A DNA stretch of 64,000 nucleotides from an uncultured Gammaproteobacteria bacterium (GCA_913060975.1 CAJXVC010000011.1:62001-126000); one strand, 5' to 3'. Shown: positions 35,648-45,297, counted from the stretch's first letter. Translations and numbers: made by a program. The notes: a model not told the origin generated them from the sequence alone.

Positions 35648-35672
35648 ACATAAACAAGATTAGGAGTATCTA

Positions 35673-37433
35673 ATGCAGTACAAAGACTGGCGTCAGCGGT
35701 TGCTGAATACGCCAAGCAATTATCACGTTAATTCCAGACGACGCTTTGTGCAGGGGCTTGCTGCTGGTGGGGTTCTTGGTGCAATGCCACTTGGCCAACT
35801 GGCATATGGTCAGGGCGCGTCCTCGGGAAATTCTGATGTGCCAGTGTTGAGAGGAACCACGTTCAATCTCACCATTGACCGATTGCCTGTCAATTTTACC
35901 GGAGTGCCGAGAATGGCCACTGCCATAAACGGCACATTGCCGGGTCCTACGCTGCGGTGGAAAGAAGGTGACACTGTCACAATCAACGTGACTAACCGCC
36001 TGTCAGAAACAACATCGGTCCACTGGCATGGCATGATTTTGCCCTACACCATGGATGGTGTGCCGGGACTAAGCTACCCGGGTATTAAGCCGGGCGAAAC
36101 CTTTCAATACCGCTTCAAAGTTCAGCAAAGCGGTACCTACTGGTATCACTCACACTCCGGCTTTCAGGAGATGACGGGCATGTACGGGGCGATCATCATC
36201 GACCCTGCTGAAGAGGATCGTATTCAGGCGGACCGGGATCACGTCATTCTGCTTTCCGAATGGACTGATGAAGATCCGCATTATGTTTTTCAGAAACTGA
36301 AAACCATGGGGCATTTGTATAACTTCAATCAACCGACACTACCTGGACTCCTCGAAGATATTGCCCGAGACGGAATGCAAACTGCATTAAGCAGGCGTGA
36401 CATGTTTAATGCGATGCGCATGAAGCCTACTGATCTTGCCGACCTGTCGGCTGAGACTTTGACCTATTTGATGAATGGTGTGACTCCAAGCGGGAATAGC
36501 ACGAAGTTGTTCAGCCCTGGCGAGAGAGTTCGATTGCGCGTCATCAATGGATCAGGCAATACGTTTTTTGATCTGCGGATTCCTGAATTGCCAATGACCG
36601 TCGTGCAAGTAGATGGCATTGATGTGGAACCGATAACCGTTGACGAATTTCGGCTTGGACCCGGCGAAACTTACGATGTGATTGTCAGGCCTATTGAAGA
36701 TGCCTATTCCATTTTTGCCGAAACCATGGAGCGCACAGGCTATGCGCTGGGCACCCTGGCAACACGTCCGGGCCTCAGGGCAGCAATTCCGGAACGGCGC
36801 CAGGCCCAATGGCTTTCCATGATTGACATGATGGGCAATATGTCAGGTCAGGGCCATGACATGGGCAACATGGAGCATGCAGGGGAGCATGGTGCCATGA
36901 ATAGTCCTGCAGTGACCGTTCGTCACGCCAGTTCCGAATTTGGCGCCAGTACGGATATGAGGGTTGATAGCCCGCGAACCAATCTGGATGAGCCGGGGGT
37001 TGGACTTCGTGAAACATCCAGAAGGGTGCTAACTCTGTCTGACTTGCAATCACTGGATGGTGAAGTCGACGGGCGCGAACCCGAAAGAGAGATCGAACTG
37101 CATCTTACCGGAAACATGGAACGTTATAGTTGGTCTATCGATGGGCTTGAATACGGTAAATCGACGCCGGTACATTTTCGACATGGCGAGAAACTTCGTG
37201 TTCATTTGCACAATGACACGATGATGACCCACCCGATGCATCTGCACGGTATGTGGAGCGATCTGGAGGATGCCAATGGCAACTTTCTGACTCGCCGCCA
37301 TACCATCCCGGTTCAACCGGCGCAGCGTGTCAGTTTCAGTGTGACTGCGGATGCACTTGGTCGCTGGGCCTGGCACTGTCATTTGTTATTGCACATGGAT
37401 GCGGGCATGTTCAGGGAGGTAATAGTCACATGA
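35673..37433 (+). CDS. copA: Periplasmic multicopper oxidase CopA/PcoA
   Basis: A 586-residue Tat-exported enzyme (RRRFVQGLAAGG) with three cupredoxin domains. All four copper-ligand motifs are visible: HWHG, HSHSG, HPMHLHG and HCHLLLHMDAGM. A Met/His-rich insert (MIDMMGNMSGQGHDMGNM) near residue 385 is typical for PcoA. It oxidises Cu(I) to the less toxic Cu(II) in the periplasm. It ends in an ATGA overlap with copB. Confidence 0.95.
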   Translation: MQYKDWRQRLLNTPSNYHVNSRRRFVQGLAAGGVLGAMPLGQLAYGQGASSGNSDVPVLRGTTFNLTIDRLPVNFTGVPRMATAINGTLPGPTLRWKEGDTVTINVTNRLSETTSVHWHGMILPYTMDGVPGLSYPGIKPGETFQYRFKVQQSGTYWYHSHSGFQEMTGMYGAIIIDPAEEDRIQADRDHVILLSEWTDEDPHYVFQKLKTMGHLYNFNQPTLPGLLEDIARDGMQTALSRRDMFNAMRMKPTDLADLSAETLTYLMNGVTPSGNSTKLFSPGERVRLRVINGSGNTFFDLRIPELPMTVVQVDGIDVEPITVDEFRLGPGETYDVIVRPIEDAYSIFAETMERTGYALGTLATRPGLRAAIPERRQAQWLSMIDMMGNMSGQGHDMGNMEHAGEHGAMNSPAVTVRHASSEFGASTDMRVDSPRTNLDEPGVGLRETSRRVLTLSDLQSLDGEVDGREPEREIELHLTGNMERYSWSIDGLEYGKSTPVHFRHGEKLRVHLHNDTMMTHPMHLHGMWSDLEDANGNFLTRRHTIPVQPAQRVSFSVTADALGRWAWHCHLLLHMDAGMFREVIVT

Positions 37434-38410
37434 GGCATTTCAATAAGGTTTCAAAATTACCTAATCAATTGGCATTGCTGATATCGGTGCTGGTGCTGTC
37501 GAGCGTGGCAGTCGCCCAGGATCATTCGGGGCATGTTCAGTCACCGTCCGAAGATGAGAAGGAAAATAGCGTCCATGCCGAGTCGCAGCTTCATGCGGGG
37601 CATGAAGTCGGAAATACCCCCGTCACGCCCTCGGAATCCAGGCAAATGGAATCAATGCAGATGGAGATGACTCAGGAAGCAGGGAGTGAGGGGGCAAGAG
37701 ATCCTCATGCCTATTCGGGCGGCTACACTCGATCAGCAGGGCCCTACTCATTACCGGAAGCTGAGCAACTGCATCTGGCGGATGAAGAGATTCTCAGAGG
37801 CGTCTGGATAGATCGGCTGGAAACTCGCCAAGGTGATGCTGAGGATTTTCAGGAGCTTGCAGGACGTGTCTGGCTGGGTAACAGCTATCAACGCGTCATG
37901 TTGCGCACAGAGCTGGAATGGCGCGACCAGACGATTGAAGAATCCAAAACCGAACTTCTCTATACACGTGCCTTGTCACCCTTTTGGAATCTGGAAGTTG
38001 GCGGTCGTATTGATCATGGCGACAAAGAGCATAGGGAATGGTTCGCCTTCGGCGTTGCAGGGCTGGCGCCGTACTGGTTTGAGTTGAGTGCGACGGCCTA
38101 TGTGAGTCCAGAGGGTCATTCTGCAGCGACGCTAGAGGGGGAATATGATTTATACCTGGGTCAGCGGCTGATCTTGCAGCCCAGGATGGAGCTGGATTTT
38201 TATGGCGATTCAGATCTCGAGGCTGGTCATGGCAAAGGGCTATCCAAAAGCCTGATGGGATTTCGCCTGCGTTATGACTACGACCGGCAGTTCTCTCCTT
38301 ATGTCGGTTACGAACGCGTCCACCGGCACGGCGAGACAGCAGGTGTCTTTGAGCCATTCGGGCAACATCGTGAAAACCAGTTGATCGCCGGGTTCCGGCT
38401 CTGGTTCTAA
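37430..38410 (+). CDS. copB: Outer-membrane copper resistance protein CopB
   Basis: A 326-residue protein starting at ATG 37430 within the copA stop, after AGGGAGGT; the track start at 37253 is inside copA. It has a signal peptide, a His/Met/Glu-rich region and a beta-barrel C-terminal part with typical motifs (LRTELEWRDQTIEESKTELL, RLRYDYDRQFSPYVGYER) ending in the aromatic FRLWF. CopB/PcoB proteins sequester or export copper at the outer membrane. Confidence 0.92.
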   Translation: MRHFNKVSKLPNQLALLISVLVLSSVAVAQDHSGHVQSPSEDEKENSVHAESQLHAGHEVGNTPVTPSESRQMESMQMEMTQEAGSEGARDPHAYSGGYTRSAGPYSLPEAEQLHLADEEILRGVWIDRLETRQGDAEDFQELAGRVWLGNSYQRVMLRTELEWRDQTIEESKTELLYTRALSPFWNLEVGGRIDHGDKEHREWFAFGVAGLAPYWFELSATAYVSPEGHSAATLEGEYDLYLGQRLILQPRMELDFYGDSDLEAGHGKGLSKSLMGFRLRYDYDRQFSPYVGYERVHRHGETAGVFEPFGQHRENQLIAGFRLWF

Positions 38411-38439
38411 ACAATGAAAATTTATCCTGGAGAAACTAT

Positions 38440-38844
38440 ATGAAAAATTTGTTTATTGTCATTACCTTGTTTGTAGCTTGGAGCAATGCGGCCTTTGCTC
38501 ACACCGCATTGTCGAAATCTACTCCGGCTGAGGGTGAAGTACTATCTACAGCCCCCACGAGTATTCAGCTTGTGTATACGGAATCGGTTCGCTTGCTGCG
38601 CGCTGAATTGCTACTGATTCGAAATGCTTCGTCTGAGAAAGTGGATATTGATTTCGAACCATCTTCCACATCAGCCGAGCAATATTCCGTGACCTTGCCA
38701 CATTTGACGAATGGGCAGTATCGAGTCGAATGGGCGGTCATGGGCGCAGATGGGCATCCGGTACAGGGCGATTTCTCATTCGAAATTGGTATGACGCCAG
38801 CCCATGGAAATAATGTGGAGAGCGATAGCCATGGCACGCACTGA
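38440..38844 (+). CDS. copC: Periplasmic copper-binding protein CopC
   Basis: A 134-residue secreted protein. After the signal the mature chain starts at HTALSKSTPAEG, with the N-terminal His that ligates Cu(II), and later VMGADGHPVQGDFSFEIG as in CopC/YobA proteins. The methionine-rich Cu(I) loop of PcoC is not obvious, so this may be the Cu(II)-only form. It works with CopD. Confidence 0.9.
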   Translation: MKNLFIVITLFVAWSNAAFAHTALSKSTPAEGEVLSTAPTSIQLVYTESVRLLRAELLLIRNASSEKVDIDFEPSSTSAEQYSVTLPHLTNGQYRVEWAVMGADGHPVQGDFSFEIGMTPAHGNNVESDSHGTH

Positions 38845-38885
38845 GTATAGCCCTATACAGGGCGTTACCAAGAGGTAGTCGGGCA

Positions 38886-39785
38886 ATGATCTGGTCCATC
38901 ATGAGTGTCGCCAGCAAGTTGTTCTACCTTGCTGGCATGGCGGCTGTGATTGGCGGCGCTAGCGCCTATCTATTGTTCCTTTCGGCGAATTTGATTCTCG
39001 TGCGCAAAATCGTTGCGTATGTTGTCACGTTTGCAGCCATTGGCTTGTTCGGATCCGTAACTTATTTCATGTCTCAGGTTGGAATGATTAACGATGTTGG
39101 TCTGATGGGGATGTTCGACTGGTCCATGGCTGGCATGCTCATGGATACCAATCTGGGAACCGGGAGCTTCTACAGGATACTCGCTTTCCTTGTGGCGATT
39201 CTGGGGTGGCTTGTCGTCTTGTACGACAGCCGCGACGAGCGCCTCTCAATGTCCAATCCCTTGATGATTTTGGCTTTGTTGATTTTGAGTGGAGGACTGT
39301 TCGCTTGGAGTACGACACTGACCGGACACGTTTCTACGCTGGATGTTGGCACTCGTATAGTGCTGTGCGTGCACCTGTTGGCGGTATGCGCCTGGATCGG
39401 ATCGTTGTGGCCATTGCGAACAATCTGTAATTCAAGCGATGTCGATACAGTGACCTTGATCATGGAGCGCTACGGAAAGATCGCCGTATTTGTAGTCGCC
39501 GCGCTGGTGTTGTCAGGACTCTGGATGGTTCTGCAGCTACTGAATGAACCACAGGAAATTGTAACAACCACTTACGGTAGAGTGCTGGCATTGAAACTAA
39601 TAGCAGTAACGGGCATCGTCGCCATTGCAGCGAGGCACAAGTTCAGCCTGGTGCCAGGTCTGAATGAAGCCAACGGTATGCAGCGACTTCAGAAGTCCAT
39701 AGATAGGGAGATTAGCGTAGCCCTGCTGATTGTGATTGTTACAGCGGTCTTGACGACCGTGATTGGCCCAGAGATGGATCATTAA
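38886..39785 (+). CDS. copD: Copper resistance membrane protein CopD
   Basis: A 299-residue inner-membrane protein with eight hydrophobic segments and the CopD blocks LTGHVSTLDVGTRIVLCVHL and CAWIGSLWPL, with conserved His residues in membrane segments. CopC/CopD pairs are thought to import copper from periplasm to cytoplasm. It ends copABCD; a MerR-type promoter follows after 5 bp. Confidence 0.88.
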   Translation: MIWSIMSVASKLFYLAGMAAVIGGASAYLLFLSANLILVRKIVAYVVTFAAIGLFGSVTYFMSQVGMINDVGLMGMFDWSMAGMLMDTNLGTGSFYRILAFLVAILGWLVVLYDSRDERLSMSNPLMILALLILSGGLFAWSTTLTGHVSTLDVGTRIVLCVHLLAVCAWIGSLWPLRTICNSSDVDTVTLIMERYGKIAVFVVAALVLSGLWMVLQLLNEPQEIVTTTYGRVLALKLIAVTGIVAIAARHKFSLVPGLNEANGMQRLQKSIDREISVALLIVIVTAVLTTVIGPEMDH

Positions 39786-39790
39786 AAGAG

Positions 39791-39821
39791 TTGACTTGTG
39801 AGTTACTCACAGGTTTAGCAT
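39791..39821 (+). promoter_or_regulatory. MerR-type promoter of the regulator/P-type ATPase operon
   Basis: TTGACT, 19-bp spacer, TAGCAT, with the perfect 7-1-7 dyad TGTGAGT-T-ACTCACA in the spacer. This is a textbook MerR-family layout and should serve the MerR gene at 39965 and the ATPase after it, i.e. autoregulation. Confidence 0.75.
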
Positions 39822-39861
39822 CAGTAAAGATGGTTGTTGGTCCAAGGAGTGAAGATCAGGT

Positions 39862-39954
39862 ATGGGTACTAGTCTAATGAGAATTCTTTATGGAATAAAC
39901 GACACAGATACGAAGACGGTGAAGTTGAAAGGAAAAATCGTGAAAAAAGATTGA
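39862..39954 (+). CDS. Possible 30-codon leader ORF
   Basis: ATG 39862 after AAGGAG (about 12 bp) opens 30 codons (MGTSLMRILYGINDTDTKTV...) ending at TGA 39954, 10 bp before the MerR start. It lies between the promoter and the regulator gene. It has no signal peptide or cysteines and may be chance. Confidence 0.25.
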   Translation: MGTSLMRILYGINDTDTKTVKLKGKIVKKD

Positions 39955-39964
39955 GATAAGCCCT

Positions 39965-40372
39965 ATGAAAGTCACTGATCTTGCAAGAAAGTTATCGATC
40001 ACACCGGATTCAGTCCGCTATTACACCAGAATCGGGTTGCTGAATCCGCGCAAAAATCATACAAATGGTTACAGGGATTACGGCCAACGTGATCAATTGA
40101 GGCTCAATTTTATTCTAAGTGCAAGGCAATTGGGTTTCAGTATTGATGACATTGAACAAATCATCGGCATTGCAAATCAAGGCGAAACCCCATGCCCGTT
40201 TGTCCGCGAACTGATTGCACAACGACTTGCTGAAACGGAAGAAAAATTCAACTCGTTGGTAAAACTCCGTGAGCAGATGAGCCTAGCATTGACGCAATGG
40301 AAAGAAGAGCCCAATAAGGAGCCAACGGCAGATATGATTTGCCACCTGATTGAAAATTTCGAACATGGATAA
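39965..40372 (+). CDS. MerR-family regulator, copper-type neighbourhood
   Basis: A 135-residue MerR protein with HTH ([26 protein letters not shown]) and coiled coil. The metal loop is atypical: a Cys in TPCPFVRE and another in [11 protein letters not shown] rather than CueR's paired C-x7-C, so the metal cannot be fixed. It overlaps the start of a copper P-type ATPase and follows a 19-bp-spacer promoter, so Cu(I) or a related cation is the best guess. It could also act on the cop and cus promoters. Confidence 0.85.
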   Translation: MKVTDLARKLSITPDSVRYYTRIGLLNPRKNHTNGYRDYGQRDQLRLNFILSARQLGFSIDDIEQIIGIANQGETPCPFVRELIAQRLAETEEKFNSLVKLREQMSLALTQWKEEPNKEPTADMICHLIENFEHG

Positions 40373-42701
40373 ATTATACATGGAACACAAAGACCACAAT
40401 CAACAAAATTCTCAGCCAGGTGAAAAGCTACAGGATCCTGTCTGTGGAATGCAGGTAGAGCAAGATTCTGAGTATCAGTTTGACTACAACGGTGAATCGT
40501 ACGCGTTCTGCAGTGATCACTGCCTGCAGAAATTTTCCAGGAGTCCAGAACAGTATTTGAACGCGCCGGAGGAGCCGGAGAATGCTTCCGAAAATCCGGA
40601 TGCCTGGTATACCTGCCCCATGCATCCCGAAATCAGGCAAATTGGGCCGGGTACCTGTCCCAAGTGCGGCATGGCGCTGGAGCCGGAAACGCCGGGTCTT
40701 GACGATGAGGAGAACCCTGAATTGGCAGACTTTCGTCAGCGCTTTTGGTTGTCGCTGCCGTTTACGCTGCTTGTATTCGTTTTGGCCATGTTCGGTCATG
40801 GTCGAGGCTGGCTCCCGTCCGGATGGCAACCCTGGGTCGAACTCGTGTTAACCACGCCAGTCGTGCTGTGGTCGGGACTACCGTTCTTTATTCGCGGCGC
40901 TCAGTCGGTAGTCAACAGAAGCCCAAATATGTGGACATTGATAGGGCTGGGTACCTCACTCGCCTATCTCTACAGCGTTGTTGCAACTGTTGTACCGGGT
41001 ATATTTCCGGAATCATTTATAATCGATGGACAAGTTGCTGTGTATTTCGAGGCGGCTGCCGTCATTATCACGCTGACACTCCTTGGACAATTGATGGAGC
41101 TGAAGGCCAGAGAGAAAACTTCAGCGGCTATCAAGGCATTGCTCGACCTGGCACCGAAAACGGCAAGGCGTATCAATGACGATGGCGAGGAAGAAGAAGT
41201 CTCTATTGACAGTATTCAGGTGGGAGATCGATTGCGAGTTACCCCGGGGGAGAAAATACCGGTCGATGGTGTCGTTGTCGAAGGCCGTAGTTCCGTAGAC
41301 GAGTCCATGTTAACTGGAGAGCCCTTACCCGTCGGTAAAGAGGAAGGTGACAAAGTGATCGGCGCCACACAAAACACCAGTGGCAGTCTTGTTATCCGTT
41401 CCGAGTTGGTAGGCGAAGATACTACTCTGTCACAAATTGTTCAGATGGTGGCACAGGCCCAGCGTTCCCGGGCACCAATGCAGAGATTGGCTGATATTGT
41501 AGCGGGTTATTTCGTTCTCACCGTAGTGGCAATTGCTGTAGTCACATTCTTTGTGTGGGGATTCCTCGGTCCACAGCCAGCCTGGGTATACGGGCTAATT
41601 AATGCGGTGGCCGTTTTGATTATCGCCTGCCCTTGTGCGCTAGGTTTGGCAACGCCGATGTCCATCATGGTGGCGACAGGAAAGGCGGCGAATCACGGCG
41701 TACTATTCAAGGATGCTGCGGCCATCGAGTCACTCAAGAAAATCACGGCAGTTGTGGTCGACAAGACTGGCACATTGACGAAAGGAAAGCCTGTTTTTCG
41801 TGAAGCTGGAGCGATGGGAGAAGAAGATAGCGATTCGATTCTCCAACTGGCAGCCAGCCTGGACCAGGGCAGCGAGCACCCATTAGCAAAAGCGATTGTT
41901 ACAGCAGCACGGGAACGTGAACTGAAGCTGAGTTCCGTAGACGAGTTTGATTCTGCCAGTGGTATTGGCGTAACCGGTGTAGTCGATGGCAAGAAACTGG
42001 CCCTGGGTAATACAACATTCATGAAACAGATGGATATTGATATTACGGAGGCAGCTGGGCTTGTAGAGACCATGAACGGTGAAGGTGCAAGCATCATCTA
42101 CATGGGAAGTTCGGGACAATTGCTGGGAATCCTGGCAGTCGCTGATCCGATTAAAGAAAGCACTGCCGAAGCGATCGAGGCATTGCATGGACGTGGTTTG
42201 AAGGTAATCATGGCGACGGGCGACGGGGAAGCCACAGCCAAAGCTGTTGCTCGTAAGCTGGACATTGATGAAGTCCACAGTGAGGTCACTCCCGAGGACA
42301 AGATGAAACTCATTGAGAGACTGCAGCAAGAGGGTCATCGCGTGGCGATGGCAGGAGATGGAATCAACGATGCTCCAGCATTGGCAAAGGCCGATGTCGG
42401 TATCGCCATGGGAACAGGCACTGATGTTGCCATGAGCAGTGCCCAAGTAACCCTGGTTAAGGGTGATCTCAGAGGAATAGTGCAAGCACGCCTGGTCTCT
42501 GAGCAAACAGTCATCAATATGCGTCAGAATTTGATTTTCGCTTTGATGTACAACAGTGTTGGTGTGCCAATAGCGGCAGGTGTCCTATTCCCATTTTTCG
42601 GAATATTACTTTCTCCCTTGATTGCTGCGCTTGCAATGAGTCTGAGTTCAGTTTCTGTTGTCGGTAACGCATTGAGGTTAAGAACGCAGAAGATTAGTTA
42701 A
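40365..42701 (+). CDS. Copper-translocating P-type ATPase with YHS and heavy-metal-binding N-terminus
   Basis: A 778-residue P1B ATPase from ATG 40365, which overlaps the regulator stop; ATG 40380 is an alternative. There is no classic GMTCxxC domain. Instead the N-terminus has a YHS domain ([21 protein letters not shown]) and a zinc-ribbon-like HMBD ([21 protein letters not shown]). Then come the membrane CPC motif ([11 protein letters not shown]), phosphorylation site DKTGTLTKG and hinge [20 protein letters not shown]. It exports Cu(I) or Ag(I) from the cytoplasm; CopA2/SilP-like forms share this architecture. Confidence 0.92.
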   Translation: MDKLYMEHKDHNQQNSQPGEKLQDPVCGMQVEQDSEYQFDYNGESYAFCSDHCLQKFSRSPEQYLNAPEEPENASENPDAWYTCPMHPEIRQIGPGTCPKCGMALEPETPGLDDEENPELADFRQRFWLSLPFTLLVFVLAMFGHGRGWLPSGWQPWVELVLTTPVVLWSGLPFFIRGAQSVVNRSPNMWTLIGLGTSLAYLYSVVATVVPGIFPESFIIDGQVAVYFEAAAVIITLTLLGQLMELKAREKTSAAIKALLDLAPKTARRINDDGEEEEVSIDSIQVGDRLRVTPGEKIPVDGVVVEGRSSVDESMLTGEPLPVGKEEGDKVIGATQNTSGSLVIRSELVGEDTTLSQIVQMVAQAQRSRAPMQRLADIVAGYFVLTVVAIAVVTFFVWGFLGPQPAWVYGLINAVAVLIIACPCALGLATPMSIMVATGKAANHGVLFKDAAAIESLKKITAVVVDKTGTLTKGKPVFREAGAMGEEDSDSILQLAASLDQGSEHPLAKAIVTAARERELKLSSVDEFDSASGIGVTGVVDGKKLALGNTTFMKQMDIDITEAAGLVETMNGEGASIIYMGSSGQLLGILAVADPIKESTAEAIEALHGRGLKVIMATGDGEATAKAVARKLDIDEVHSEVTPEDKMKLIERLQQEGHRVAMAGDGINDAPALAKADVGIAMGTGTDVAMSSAQVTLVKGDLRGIVQARLVSEQTVINMRQNLIFALMYNSVGVPIAAGVLFPFFGILLSPLIAALAMSLSSVSVVGNALRLRTQKIS

Positions 42702-42787
42702 TACATTTGTATGAGGGTTTCAACTGAGGAGATTGAAGCGAATGAATATTGACTCTCAATGCCAACCGCATTGACCAGGAGGATGCT

Positions 42788-43042
42788 ATGAAGATTGATG
42801 CAGTGAAATTTGGTCTGGCGGCAGCCTATGCCGTCGTGATTTTTTGGGTGGTTTGTACGATAGTCGTCGTGTTGTTGCCTGGCATGACTATGAGTATGAG
42901 CGGTTACATGATGCACGCCGATTTTAGCGGCATGGCTTGGCAGATGGGGATAGCGGGATTTGTTGCAGGCTTGATGCTTTGGGCTTTGATGGCTGGTGTA
43001 TTTGCCTGGTTGTTGGCGTCAATCTATAACAGAATGGTGTAG
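42788..43042 (+). CDS. DUF5676-type small membrane protein
   Basis: An 84-residue protein with two membrane segments; GGAGG precedes ATG 42788. The first TM has FWVVCTIVVVLLPGMTMSM and the loop MSGYMMHADFSGMAWQM is Met/His-rich, as in DUF5676 proteins linked to metal islands. Function unknown; the Met-rich loop suggests contact with copper. It is likely co-transcribed with the ATPase. Confidence 0.72.
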   Translation: MKIDAVKFGLAAAYAVVIFWVVCTIVVVLLPGMTMSMSGYMMHADFSGMAWQMGIAGFVAGLMLWALMAGVFAWLLASIYNRMV

Positions 43043-43046
43043 CGCT

Positions 43047-43310
43047 ATGAATATCTCATTCTGGTCCAGTAAGAATGGATTTGTAGCGTTGCTTTTCATC
43101 GCCGCCGTTTCCTATTTTTTATTGATAGAGCATCGCCAACATTTTTTTGAGTGGCTTCCCTATTTGATAATTCTTGCCTGCCCTGCAATGCACTTGTTCA
43201 TGCATCATGGTCATGGTGGGCGCTCGGATACTGATTCCAACGGTAACTCAGATTATAACTCTCGTCGTTCAGGAAATGGGGCCGGTTCGAATGATGAGCG
43301 AGTGAGCTAG
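43047..43310 (+). CDS. DUF2933-like small membrane protein
   Basis: An 87-residue protein starting at ATG 43047, four bases after the preceding stop. Two hydrophobic segments are followed by HLFMHHGHGG, a conserved His-rich end of DUF2933 proteins, and a polar tail. Such proteins accompany copper ATPases and ICMT genes in resistance clusters. Function unknown. Confidence 0.75.
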   Translation: MNISFWSSKNGFVALLFIAAVSYFLLIEHRQHFFEWLPYLIILACPAMHLFMHHGHGGRSDTDSNGNSDYNSRRSGNGAGSNDERVS

Positions 43311-43329
43311 GAATCTTGGAGATGTTGTA

Positions 43330-43986
43330 ATGGAAAATCAATCTGACTATGGATTGTGGATGCTCGTAATACTAAATTCGGCGATTTTTATCTTCTTCGC
43401 GTTCAGTTTCACGAAACCACAAACAAAGACTGATTGGCGCAGTCTGGGTGGGTTTTCCGCGTTCATTGTGGCCTTGTTTACAGAGATGTACGGTTTTCCT
43501 CTGACTATCTATTTTCTGTCAGGATGGCTAAGTGAGCATTACCCAGGTACCGACTTTCTTACCCATGAGAACGGCCATTTACTGCATACGCTATTAGGGT
43601 TGCAGGGAAATGCGCATTTCGATGCGCTGCATATCGTTTCCAATGTGCTGATTATTGCCGGGTTCTTTATTCTGGCCTCTGCATGGAGTGTATTACATAG
43701 TGCTCAAAAAGCGGGCGAACCCGCTACTTCGGGTTGGTATGCACGCTGCCGTCACCCCCAGTATCTGGCCTTTATTGTCATCATGTTCGGCTTCCTGCTG
43801 CAGTGGCCTACTTTGCCCACTTTAGTGATGTTTCCGGTACTGGTTGCGGTGTATCTTCGGTTGGCGAATAAAGAAGAACAGCTTGCGCTGGAACAATTTG
43901 GCAGCGGCTATAAGGAATATATGAAGACAACACCAGCCTGGTTGCCGCGCATAAACCTCAATGAGACTGGTGTGAATCAGTCGTAA
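43330..43986 (+). CDS. Isoprenylcysteine carboxyl methyltransferase-family membrane protein
   Basis: A 218-residue integral membrane protein with the ICMT/PEMT motif YARCRHPQYLAFIVIMFGF and the C-terminal NKEEQLALEQFGSGYKEYM. Such bacterial proteins bind S-adenosylmethionine and methylate lipids or small molecules; the substrate in metal-resistance clusters is unknown. It is 19 bp after the DUF2933-like gene, so it likely belongs to the ATPase operon. A decayed family member lies at 23672. Confidence 0.85.
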   Translation: MENQSDYGLWMLVILNSAIFIFFAFSFTKPQTKTDWRSLGGFSAFIVALFTEMYGFPLTIYFLSGWLSEHYPGTDFLTHENGHLLHTLLGLQGNAHFDALHIVSNVLIIAGFFILASAWSVLHSAQKAGEPATSGWYARCRHPQYLAFIVIMFGFLLQWPTLPTLVMFPVLVAVYLRLANKEEQLALEQFGSGYKEYMKTTPAWLPRINLNETGVNQS

Positions 43987-44024
43987 CTGGAAGCCAGAAT
44001 TAAAGTTGCTCGGTGAGAATCGGT

Positions 44025-44789
44025 ATGATTAGCAAGTTTGACTATAAAAATGAGTTGCGGACACTCCAGATGCAGCTCGTCAAATGGCAAAAACATATTA
44101 TTTGCAGTGGGCAACGTTGCCTCATTATTCTGGAAGGCAGGGATGCCAGCGGTAAAGATGGTGCCATTAAGCGTATCACGGCACATGCCAGCCCCCGAGA
44201 CACTCGAATAGTTGCGCCTGGAAAGCCAACAGAGCGGGATATTCGAGCGTGGTATTTTCAGCGTTTTGTTGTGCAGTTTCCAATAAATGGTGAGCTCGTG
44301 ATTTTTAACAGGAGCTGGTACAACAGGGCTGGAGTTGAAAAGGTGATGGGCTATTGTAGTGATGAGGACTATGAAGAATTCATGGCCACAGTTAATGAAT
44401 TTGAATCGCTCTTGCAGAAATCAGGCATCAATTTGTTTAAGTATTACCTTGATATAAGCAAAGAAGAACAAATACGTCGTCTGGACCAACGTCGGAGCAG
44501 CCCATTTAAACAATGGAAAATCAGCCCCGTTGATGACGCCGCTGTTGAACTCTGGGATGAATACACCAAGGCAAGAAACGTCATGCTTGACAATACAAGC
44601 ACCGGCTCTGTGCCGTGGTTCATTGTCAAGGCTAACAATAAGCGAAGCGCGAGACTAAACCTGATCCGGGACTTGCTGCGGCGCACAAACTGTGAGGCGC
44701 TGGATCAGGATGTATGCTGTCCCGATAACTCGATTGTGTTTCCATTTCACCGAAACCAGCCGGGTCTCCTGCAAAAGCTCTATAGCTAG
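44025..44789 (+). CDS. ppk2: Polyphosphate kinase 2
   Basis: A 254-residue class-I-like PPK2. ATG 44025 is preferred since GGTGAG lies before it. The Walker A-like EGRDASGKDGAIKR, the PGKPTERDIRAWYFQRFV block, NRSWYNRAGVEKVMG and the lid FKQWKISPVDD are diagnostic. It makes nucleoside triphosphates from polyphosphate, or the reverse, in the cytoplasm. Its presence among metal genes is notable since polyphosphate binds metals. The extra GTG-start residues in the track are unlikely. Confidence 0.92.
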   Translation: MISKFDYKNELRTLQMQLVKWQKHIICSGQRCLIILEGRDASGKDGAIKRITAHASPRDTRIVAPGKPTERDIRAWYFQRFVVQFPINGELVIFNRSWYNRAGVEKVMGYCSDEDYEEFMATVNEFESLLQKSGINLFKYYLDISKEEQIRRLDQRRSSPFKQWKISPVDDAAVELWDEYTKARNVMLDNTSTGSVPWFIVKANNKRSARLNLIRDLLRRTNCEALDQDVCCPDNSIVFPFHRNQPGLLQKLYS

Positions 44790-44838
44790 GCGGGATAGAT
44801 TAGTTCCTCGTCAAGATGACTCAACTGGAGAGTGTATT

Positions 44839-45297
44839 ATGCAAATCGAGTCTTTACGTGATGTGTTGCGCTGGGCGAGGGAATATCATCAGCGGGCACA
44901 TGAATGCGCTCAACACTGCAGCGATTCCGGACAATCTGAACGGACTAAACTCCTGCTGCGATATCTTGCTGATCACGAAGCAAAGCTTGTATCTACGCTC
45001 GATGCATTCGAAGAAACCGCACATGTTAACGCGTTGAATACCTGGTGCGTGGAGTACCTACAAAAGCACCCGGTTGTGCCTCATGAAAACTGCATCAAGC
45101 CACTGGCTGACCTGTCTGCCGACGAGATCTTTCTCAATGTTATGCATCAACACGAACAAATTATGGATTTATATGAACATCTTCTAGCCCAATTCCCTGC
45201 TGGGCATGCAGCAGAATTTTTGAAAGGATTAAGAGAGCTCGAAGAACACGAGGACATGCAAATGGCGAAACACTATCAGCAACTGGAGGACTTGTAA
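44839..45297 (+). CDS. Helical His/Glu-rich protein, ferritin-like in layout
   Basis: A 152-residue helical protein, start ATG 44839 after TGGAG. It has regularly spaced Glu and His (EYHQRAHECAQHC, LADHEAKLVSTLDAFEE, VMHQHEQIMDLYEHLL, LRELEEHEDMQM), as in four-helix di-iron or hemerythrin-like bundles. I cannot assign a family. It follows ppk2 by 49 bp. A role in metal binding or oxidative protection is possible but unproven. Confidence 0.7.
   Translation: MQIESLRDVLRWAREYHQRAHECAQHCSDSGQSERTKLLLRYLADHEAKLVSTLDAFEETAHVNALNTWCVEYLQKHPVVPHENCIKPLADLSADEIFLNVMHQHEQIMDLYEHLLAQFPAGHAAEFLKGLRELEEHEDMQMAKHYQQLEDL

Noticed and set aside
41883-42506. 207-codon minus-strand ORF
   Set aside because: Antisense to the P-type ATPase catalytic domain; no start signal or family likeness.
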